From positions 2,457-7,769 of the forward strand of contig DNPO01000454.1 in NCBI GenBank assembly GCA_003501375.1: 5,313 nucleotides of DNA. Reading direction: 5' to 3'. The position numbers and the translations under genes are program-made. The stretch comes from Candidatus Sumerlaeota bacterium (GTDB lineage: Bacteria > Sumerlaeota > Sumerlaeia > UBA8349). The notes beneath the pieces are model-generated. The model saw only the letters and a program-made list of their open reading frames with translations, made no database searches and was not told the origin of the DNA. Below, one piece after another: positions 1 through 4,420 of the stretch (positions are counted from its first letter, which is position 1; every line of letters begins with the position of its first letter).

Positions 1-33
1 TTTGCCGGCTGCTGCGCCGGAGCAGCCGGCAAA
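1..33. repeat. 13-bp perfect inverted repeat inside gene 1
   Basis: Bases 1-13 (tttgccggctgct) are the exact reverse complement of bases 21-33, around a 7-base centre (14-20). The repeat lies inside coding sequence for Pro/Ala/Gln residues and may extend past the left edge. It may simply follow from the GC-rich Ala/Pro codons; no role is supported. Confidence 0.6.
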
Positions 34-649
34 GCCAGCCACAGTGCAATCCGTAGCGTCTGTTATGGACATGGCAGAAGGCGACGGCATTATTCCGCCC
101 GTGACAGATTTGGGGGTAATGCCCACAGATTTGTTGCAGGAACTTTCGGTTGAGCCAGAAGTGACTCCAGAGGTTTCCGCTCCAGTGGAACAGCCCGCAC
201 AACCTGCGCCTGTACCAACCCCAGAACCCGTCATCGCGGCTGCTGCACCGGAGCCCGTGCCGATTCCAGAACCAGTATCTGCACCAGTTCCTGAACCCGT
301 CCCCGCTCCACAACCCGCTGCTCCTGCTCCCGCAGCTGCGCCCTCGCTGAGCGCGAGTGAGCAAGACCTGCTCGCGGAAATTATGGGCGATTTGGGCGGT
401 GATGCTTCTGTTCCTGCAGCTACACCCGCCCCTGCTCCGGCCCCCGCGCCACCTGCCCCGGCGGAAAAGAAGGAAATGAGCCAGGCGGAAAAAGATTTGT
501 TGGCGGAGATCATGGGGGATATTGGTGGCGGGGAGGCTGAACCGGCAAAGGAAACACCTGTGCCTGAAATTCCCCAAGAAAAGGACAATAAGTCCGACCA
601 GGAAGCGATTGATGATATTTTGAAACAGATTGAGGGATTGATGCAATAG
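2..649 (+). CDS. Pro/Ala-rich disordered protein with repeated DLLAEIMGD motifs (5' end missing)
   Basis: The frame is open to the left edge of the window, so the true start lies upstream; the TTG at base 2 is probably an internal codon. The visible 215 residues are mostly low-complexity: a Pro/Ala/Glu/Val tract with several PEPV units at about residues 50-115 and an (AP)n linker at about 135-153. Two near-identical motifs sit in this linker background: LSxxEQDLLAEIMGDLGG (116-133) and MSxxEKDLLAEIMGDIGG (159-176). A looser third copy, SDQEAIDDILKQIEGLMQ, forms the extreme C-terminus (198-215). No signal peptide, membrane segment or enzyme domain is visible. The motifs loosely resemble the SQxEIDxLL-type N-terminal peptide of flagellar FliM/FliN; this is a resemblance only. 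Gene 2 begins 19 bases after the stop, so co-transcription is likely. My inference is a flexible tether that presents docking peptides to a partner. The family is not recognised. Confidence 0.8.
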   Translation: MPAAAPEQPAKPATVQSVASVMDMAEGDGIIPPVTDLGVMPTDLLQELSVEPEVTPEVSAPVEQPAQPAPVPTPEPVIAAAAPEPVPIPEPVSAPVPEPVPAPQPAAPAPAAAPSLSASEQDLLAEIMGDLGGDASVPAATPAPAPAPAPPAPAEKKEMSQAEKDLLAEIMGDIGGGEAEPAKETPVPEIPQEKDNKSDQEAIDDILKQIEGLMQ

Positions 650-668
650 GACGGGGTAAAATCTTTGG

Positions 669-2294
669 TTGGAAGATCGGTTGCGCATAATGGCATGGAC
701 GCTGATGCAAAGCCCCTGGTTCCTCCCCGTTGCTACCGCAGCGACCACGTGTTGCATTGCGGTGGTGGCGGCGTTGTATGTGAACGAGCGGAACAAGGTC
801 GCCAAGATTCAGCGCTTCCTCTACACCTGTTGGGAACGGTACATCGGTGCGTTGGCGGAATCGCTGCCCGGTTTGCGTTCCTTCCGAGCGGCACTTGCCC
901 GGGTGCACTCCGATCCTGCGGCTAAGGAACTAACGGCGATCTGTGAAAAACTCTATGCCACGGTGCGCGAAGAAATCATTGGCATTGAGGCGCAACTAGA
1001 TGCTCTGTCCAAAACGCCGGATGATCAGTGGCACACCATGCCCATCCATTGGCGTGCGGCAATGGATTTGCATCAGGATGTGTCGCGACTGATCCAGTTG
1101 GTGCAGACGGGTATTCCGCGTGAGCAACTGGCAGAGTTGCAAATCGAATGGACGCAGGAATGTCAACTGAAGTACGACGAAGAAAGTAACGGTTTTCGGC
1201 GGACAATTGCAGATTTGGAACGCGAAGTCGAAGAATTGAAACGACGCATGCTGGAACTGGAAGCATTGCTGGAAAAACTGAAGGCAGAAGCGGAGAAAGA
1301 ACCCGAAGTTAAAGAAGACTCTCCGGCCCCTGCTCCCGTTGCCGAGGTGGATGAGGAAGAAATTGCGGCACGCTTTTTGGCGACCTTGGGAGATAATCTG
1401 CCCGAGGACAAGGTCGAGGTGGAGTGCGCCAAGACGGATGGCGAAATATTTTATTGCAACAATCAGTTGTTGGAAGACCAGGAACCCGCACGGCGTGCAT
1501 CGCTGGAATCGCATCTGGCTTGGATGGAACAGGTGCGGCGTTGGTGGCGCAGCCAGCGAATGATTCGCAAACATGCACGGTTGCTGGATGAGTTGACGGG
1601 CAAGATGGAATCGGACGGGGATGACGAGGAGGTGGTACGGGATTTTCAGGAGGCTGAGGCACAAACAGCTGAAATGCGGCAGCGGGTGCGCAGTCTTACT
1701 ACCGCCAACCGAAATCTGGCCAAGCAGTTGGAAGGCATGGATCTGGAAAAATCGACGGTTGAGCAATTAAAGTTTACCTTGAATCAGATGGAAATTTCGC
1801 GCAAGAATACCATGCGGGAAATGCAAAATTTGGAAGCCATGATGGAGCGGCAGGATAAGGAAATCACGCGGCTGCGCGCACAAGGTAAAAAAATTGGCAA
1901 GTTGGAAAAAGACTTGGACAAAGCGCAATATGATTTGCGCGATAAGGGACGTCTGGTGGATGAGTTGCAGGATGATTTGACCAAACTCGCGTCTGAAGCG
2001 GACAAGGAAGTGGCCAAGTTAAAAGCCGAACTGGAAGATATGAAGCAGATGATGGCTGCAGGGCAAGTGGCGGGGATGGTGCCCGAAGCGGAAGTGCTGG
2101 AATTGCAAACACAGTACGACGAGTTGCATGTGCAAATGCAGCAGGCAAAATCGTCCAAGGTGCAGGCGGAACGGAGCACGTTGAAAGCGGAAGAGGAATT
2201 AGCAAAGTTGAAGCATAGTAATCAAGATTTGACGCAGAAGTACCGGGATTTGCGGGATGAATTAACCGCGTTGAAGATGGAAAAAGGCTTATAA
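669..2294 (+). CDS. membrane-anchored long coiled-coil protein of unknown function
   Basis: This encodes up to 541 residues. One hydrophobic segment near the N-terminus (about 17-38, with WFLPV and CCIAVVAALYV) is followed by a basic stretch (NERNKVAK). By the positive-inside rule this suggests a single inner-membrane anchor with the rest in the cytoplasm. Next come a mostly helical region (about 40-175), a short heptad-like coiled coil (176-211) and a Pro/Glu linker (about 212-231). A compact region (232-324) follows, with a Trp-rich stretch (W285, W292, W293). A long Lys/Glu-rich coiled coil (325-541) ends the protein, interrupted at about 463-472 by a Gly/Ala/Pro break. No Walker motif is present, so it is not an SMC ATPase. 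The start is uncertain: TTG 669 gives the longest form, TTG 681 has a weak GGAAG five bases upstream, and ATG 690 also keeps the membrane segment. It sits between genes 1 and 3 with short gaps, so all three are probably one transcript. A scaffold or spacer role is inferred only from architecture. Confidence 0.85.
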   Translation: MEDRLRIMAWTLMQSPWFLPVATAATTCCIAVVAALYVNERNKVAKIQRFLYTCWERYIGALAESLPGLRSFRAALARVHSDPAAKELTAICEKLYATVREEIIGIEAQLDALSKTPDDQWHTMPIHWRAAMDLHQDVSRLIQLVQTGIPREQLAELQIEWTQECQLKYDEESNGFRRTIADLEREVEELKRRMLELEALLEKLKAEAEKEPEVKEDSPAPAPVAEVDEEEIAARFLATLGDNLPEDKVEVECAKTDGEIFYCNNQLLEDQEPARRASLESHLAWMEQVRRWWRSQRMIRKHARLLDELTGKMESDGDDEEVVRDFQEAEAQTAEMRQRVRSLTTANRNLAKQLEGMDLEKSTVEQLKFTLNQMEISRKNTMREMQNLEAMMERQDKEITRLRAQGKKIGKLEKDLDKAQYDLRDKGRLVDELQDDLTKLASEADKEVAKLKAELEDMKQMMAAGQVAGMVPEAEVLELQTQYDELHVQMQQAKSSKVQAERSTLKAEEELAKLKHSNQDLTQKYRDLRDELTALKMEKGL

Positions 2295-2298
2295 GCCT
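2285..2298. repeat. 14-bp perfect palindrome over the stop codon of gene 2
   Basis: AGGCTTATAAGCCT is self-complementary and contains the TAA stop (2292-2294) of the coiled-coil gene. No T-run follows (the next bases are ggtaaaaaaggg), so it is not an intrinsic terminator. It could be a protein-binding site or a weak RNA fold in the short gap before gene 3, or chance. Confidence 0.4.
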
Positions 2299-2307
2299 GG
2301 TAAAAAA

Positions 2308-2317
2308 GGGAGTAGGA
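2308..2317 (+). promoter_or_regulatory. ribosome binding site supporting the GTG start of gene 3
   Basis: GGGAG (2308-2312) and AGGA (2314-2317) lie 9 and 4 bases before GTG 2322. This supports GTG over the downstream ATG 2334. The resulting N-terminus, MKIAMIPLRA, has the form of a first nitrilase-family beta strand. Confidence 0.6.
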
Positions 2318-2321
2318 ATTC

Positions 2322-3047
2322 GTGAAAATAGCCATGATCCCGCTTCGCGCCGCCAGCGGCGAGAACGAGCAAACCCAACACTTGATGATGCACTGGGTCG
2401 AAACAATCCACCCGCGTGCCGATGTATTGTTTTTTCCACAAATTGAACTGCAAGCCGAACCGGATGAAGCACCCGAAACGTTTCGGAGTCTTCATACCGC
2501 TTGCGATATTATTGCCGCGCTTTCTCGCCGCCGGGGGGTGTGTCTCGCCGCCGGAGTGTGGGAAACATATAAGGAAAACCACTTCACTCGCCTGCTCTTC
2601 TCCGACCGACTCGGTCAGTTTGAAACACGCACGCGCGATCTGGTGGCCGATCCTGAAACGCGTCCCGTGGCGCATCCGCCACTTACCACACGCATTGCCA
2701 ATAACATGTGCGGTTTGTGCATGAGTGATGATCTTTTTGAACCGTCCTTTGCGGAGACCTGCAAGCAGTTGGAGGTCAAGGTATTAATGGTACCAGTGTA
2801 TCTGTCCTGTTCGCGCCGGGAATTTGAACAACGAGGTGATTTGCCGGCGGCGTTGGACGAGTTGCGCATTCAAGCGGTTCAAACAGCGGTAAGCGCTAAC
2901 ATGATAGTCTGCCTAGTGAATTCGCTATCACAAGACCCAATGTTGGATTTTGCCCCATGTGGAGGCGCGTGGGTCTTTTCACCACAGGGAGGCATGATGG
3001 CGCGTCGCGCGCTTTACGATGAAACCCCGCTTGAAATTGAGATATGA
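2322..3047 (+). CDS. nitrilase-like (carbon-nitrogen hydrolase fold) protein with degenerate active site
   Basis: This encodes 241 residues, somewhat shorter than the usual 260-280 of the family. The family pattern can be followed along its length: the first strand MKIAMIP, a strand ending FFPQIEL (37-43), GVCLAAGVWE (72-81), GLCMSDDLFEP (131-141) aligning with the nucleophile motif GxxICYDxxFPE, KVLMVPVYLS (153-162), a helix then ANMIVCLVNS (192-201), and the closing WVFSPQGG strand-turn (217-224). C133 matches the nucleophile. The catalytic Glu of the FPE motif is Gln40, with Glu42 two residues on. The catalytic Lys of YRKxHL is not there: the stretch reads ETRTRDL (101-107), which puts Thr104 or a nearby Arg at that place. 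Classical nitrilases and amidases need Glu-Lys-Cys to cleave nitriles or amides, so this protein may be inactive or use altered chemistry. It has eight cysteines, including C130 and C133 as a CxxC. It is probably the last gene of the operon, 27 bases after gene 2. The fold is fairly sure; the substrate is unknown. Confidence 0.75.
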   Translation: MKIAMIPLRAASGENEQTQHLMMHWVETIHPRADVLFFPQIELQAEPDEAPETFRSLHTACDIIAALSRRRGVCLAAGVWETYKENHFTRLLFSDRLGQFETRTRDLVADPETRPVAHPPLTTRIANNMCGLCMSDDLFEPSFAETCKQLEVKVLMVPVYLSCSRREFEQRGDLPAALDELRIQAVQTAVSANMIVCLVNSLSQDPMLDFAPCGGAWVFSPQGGMMARRALYDETPLEIEI

Positions 3048-3059
3048 CGGGGGTATAGT
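3031..3059 (+). promoter_or_regulatory. strong sigma-70-type promoter for the polyprenyl synthase gene
   Basis: TTGAAA (3031-3036, five of six consensus bases) and TATAGT (3054-3059, five of six) are separated by exactly 17 bases. The -35 box lies in the last codons of gene 3 and the -10 box lies seven bases after its stop. A start at about 3066 would give a leader of roughly 60 bases before ATG 3128. The downstream gene can therefore be expressed independently of the upstream operon. Assigned by eye from consensus match and spacing. Confidence 0.6.
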
Positions 3060-3070
3060 AATCGCGATTA
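3059..3070. promoter_or_regulatory. 12-bp perfect palindrome at the predicted transcription start (possible operator)
   Basis: TAATCGCGATTA is exactly self-complementary. It begins at the last base of the -10 box and covers the expected start point near 3066. A dimeric repressor bound here would block initiation. No regulator gene is in the window, so the operator role is inference from position and symmetry. Confidence 0.35.
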
Positions 3071-3076
3071 TTGAGA

Positions 3077-3094
3077 AGGGCGCTTTTGCGCTTT
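3077..3094 (+). other. small hairpin in the leader of the polyprenyl synthase gene
   Basis: AGGGCGC (3077-3083) pairs with GCGCTTT (3088-3094) around a TTTT loop, giving seven pairs of which two are G-U. The bases after it are gaccccac, so there is no U-tract and it is not an intrinsic terminator. It would form in the 5' leader of a transcript begun near 3066. Confidence 0.35.
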
Positions 3095-3114
3095 GACCCC
3101 ACTCCCCAGTAGTA

Positions 3115-3123
3115 CCCCCCCCC
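3115..3123 (+). repeat. run of nine C in the ribosome-binding-site position
   Basis: Nine consecutive C end four bases before ATG 3128. No GGAGG-like sequence is present in the leader near the start, and an in-frame TAG at 3110-3112 excludes an upstream start. Runs of this length are known to change length by slipped-strand mispairing. Here that could alter leader length or initiation but not the reading frame. Confidence 0.65.
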
Positions 3124-3127
3124 ACAC

Positions 3128-4150
3128 ATGACCGAAAACATCACCCAACTGTTGGACGACGCTTCCGCTCGCGTGGACAGCGCTCTTGAAACCTTTTTGC
3201 AAAAGGATGATATCGCCGTTGAAAATTTGCACGACGGTCTGCTGTATTCGCTCGGGCTCGATCAGGAAGACCCAGCTATTCGTGGCAAACGTATCCGTCC
3301 CGCCTTGTGCCTGGTAACGTGCGAGTGTCTCGGGGGAAAGGGGGATGCGGCGCTGCCCTTTGCAATGGCAGTTGAACTCATGCACAACTTTTTTCTGGTA
3401 CATGACGACATCCAAGACGGCGATCCTTTCCGTCGCGGACGCCCGAGCGCATGGAAACGTTATGGCATCGCCCACTCCATCAACATCGGCGACTTTCTGT
3501 TCACCAAAGTGTTTGATGCGTTTCTGTCGGGGTCTGAGTCCACGCCCGATTTGAACTTGCAATTTTCCCTGCTGAAACTGCTGGTGGAAACGCTGGAGTA
3601 CACGCACATCGGCCAAGCGCAGGATATGAACGCGTTGCGCCGTCGCGATATGACGTTGGATGATTATCTGGAGATCGTGACGAACAAAACAGGTTATTAT
3701 CTGGCAGCGCCCATGCTGGGGGGTGCGCAAATTGCTGGCGCTTCGCAAGCGACGCTGGATGCCTTGCAACAATTGGGCAAGTTTGTCGGGCCGGTCTTCC
3801 AAATAGTGGACGACACCATCGACCTGACCCACGGCAAAGGTCGTGACACCGTGGGCTCGGACATTCGCGAGGGCAAGCGGTCTTACCTTGCGGTTTATGC
3901 CGCCTCCAAGGCCACGCCGGAGGAAAAGGAAGAGTTGTACGATATTCTCGACCTGCCGCGTGAAGAAACCAGCCGGGCGCATATTCAGCGGGTTGCCGCG
4001 ATTTACGAGAAGTATGGTGCCATTGATGCCGGGCGGGCGTATTGCAAGCAGTTGATGGAGCAGGCGCACGCGGTGATGGCCGACACTCCGGCTCCTTTGC
4101 GCGATACCATGATGGCGATCTTTGACCACATGCTGGAACGGAAAAACTAA
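3128..4150 (+). CDS. polyprenyl diphosphate synthase (short-chain, FPP/GGPP-type)
   Basis: This cytoplasmic prenyltransferase joins isopentenyl diphosphate head-to-tail with an allylic diphosphate, supplying precursors for quinones, carotenoids, hopanoids or the undecaprenyl carrier. It has 340 residues, within the family range. Visible landmarks in order are GKRIRPAL (53-60, diphosphate binding), the first Asp-rich motif DDIQD (93-97) followed by FRRGRP (101-106), HSINIGD (116-122), and the second Asp-rich motif DDTID (228-232) followed by GKGRDTVGSD and a GKRS segment. The first motif is DDxxD without the two-residue insertion of IspA-type bacterial FPP synthases. Phe88 and Phe89 lie at positions -5 and -4 before it, where aromatic side chains limit chain length in animal FPP synthases, so a C15 product is inferred. 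ATG 3128 is the only in-frame start after the TAG at 3110, but a C run replaces the usual ribosome binding site. The gene has its own predicted promoter at 3031-3059. Confidence 0.95.
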   Translation: MTENITQLLDDASARVDSALETFLQKDDIAVENLHDGLLYSLGLDQEDPAIRGKRIRPALCLVTCECLGGKGDAALPFAMAVELMHNFFLVHDDIQDGDPFRRGRPSAWKRYGIAHSINIGDFLFTKVFDAFLSGSESTPDLNLQFSLLKLLVETLEYTHIGQAQDMNALRRRDMTLDDYLEIVTNKTGYYLAAPMLGGAQIAGASQATLDALQQLGKFVGPVFQIVDDTIDLTHGKGRDTVGSDIREGKRSYLAVYAASKATPEEKEELYDILDLPREETSRAHIQRVAAIYEKYGAIDAGRAYCKQLMEQAHAVMADTPAPLRDTMMAIFDHMLERKN

Positions 4151-4168
4151 ATAGGGAATTTATGTTTG

Positions 4169-4250
4169 GCGTCCTTTTTGTCCCTGCAGTCCTTTATGTC
4201 CTTGCCATTTCCCCCAAGGACATAAAGGATTGCAGGGACAAAAAGGACGC
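4169..4250. repeat. 36-bp near-perfect inverted repeat with 9-base GTCC phasing
   Basis: Arm 4169-4204 and arm 4215-4250 are reverse complements over all 36 positions, except that G4189 faces T4230 (a G-U pair in RNA). The loop is ten bases (4205-4214). Inside the left arm GTCC recurs at 4171, 4180, 4189 and 4198, exactly every nine bases; the right arm shows the mirrored GGAC/GGAT phasing. It starts 18 bases after the stop of the polyprenyl synthase gene. No T-run follows either arm, so it is not a classical intrinsic terminator. The clear target-site duplication and transposase expected of a mobile element are not seen. It may be a REP-like dispersed repeat, an RNA-stabilising 3' structure or a protein-binding array. 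Confidence 0.85.
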
Positions 4251-4298
4251 TGCCGAATGCTGTGATTTTCGGTGGTTTTATAAAATTTGAATTCCTGC

Positions 4299-4327
4299 TT
4301 GACTCCCTTTGTTTTTTGCGCGATAAA
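4299..4327 (+). promoter_or_regulatory. candidate sigma-70 promoter for the ABC transporter gene
   Basis: TTGACT (4299-4304, five of six consensus) and GATAAA (4322-4327, four of six) are 17 bases apart. An AT-rich stretch with the palindrome TTTTATAAAA (4276-4285) lies just upstream and could act as an UP-like element. Transcription would start at about 4334, some 85 bases before the TTG at 4421. This is weaker than the promoter at 3031-3059. Confidence 0.4.
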
Positions 4328-4402
4328 AACCGGGACTGGCGTGCAGTGGACGCAGTGCGCGGGATCTCTTTGCCGCTGTTGTTTTGACTGGTATTTCTCT
4401 CT

Positions 4403-4415
4403 GGAGGTAACCTCC
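4403..4415 (+). promoter_or_regulatory. GGAGG / CCTCC hairpin before the ABC gene
   Basis: GGAGG (4403-4407) is followed by TAA and then CCTCC (4411-4415), an exact complement. The Shine-Dalgarno-like sequence lies 13 bases before TTG 4421, longer than usual spacing. Folding would hide it from the ribosome. Whether it is used depends on which TTG is the real start. Confidence 0.35.
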
Positions 4416-4420
4416 CAACC

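Noticed and set aside
140..345. TonB-like protein suggested by the PEPV repeats of gene 1
   Set aside because: The C-terminal TonB domain is absent: the protein ends in a short helix-like motif. The Pro-rich linker alone is not diagnostic.
996..1766. 256-codon - strand open frame opposite the coiled-coil gene
   Set aside because: The Phe/Gln/Leu-rich translation is the mirror of Lys/Glu/Leu heptad codons on the + strand. No start signal or domain is seen.
1641..2294. SMC- or Rad50-type protein suggested by the long coiled coil
   Set aside because: No Walker A, Walker B or signature motif occurs anywhere in gene 2, and it has a membrane anchor.
3068..4129. Long open frame (353 codons) on the - strand opposite the polyprenyl synthase
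   Set aside because: It lies almost wholly antisense to a clear enzyme gene with all motifs. Its translation shows no recognisable domain and is explained by codon bias of the + strand gene.
4169..4250. Reading the long hairpin as an intrinsic terminator
   Set aside because: The base of the stem is followed by tgccgaatgc on one strand and by ccaaacataa on the other, with no T-run. Only a factor-dependent or RNA-stability role remains possible.
4169..4250. Reading the long hairpin as a CRISPR unit or a MITE
   Set aside because: Nine-base spacing is far too short for CRISPR spacers. No target-site duplication or transposase is seen.
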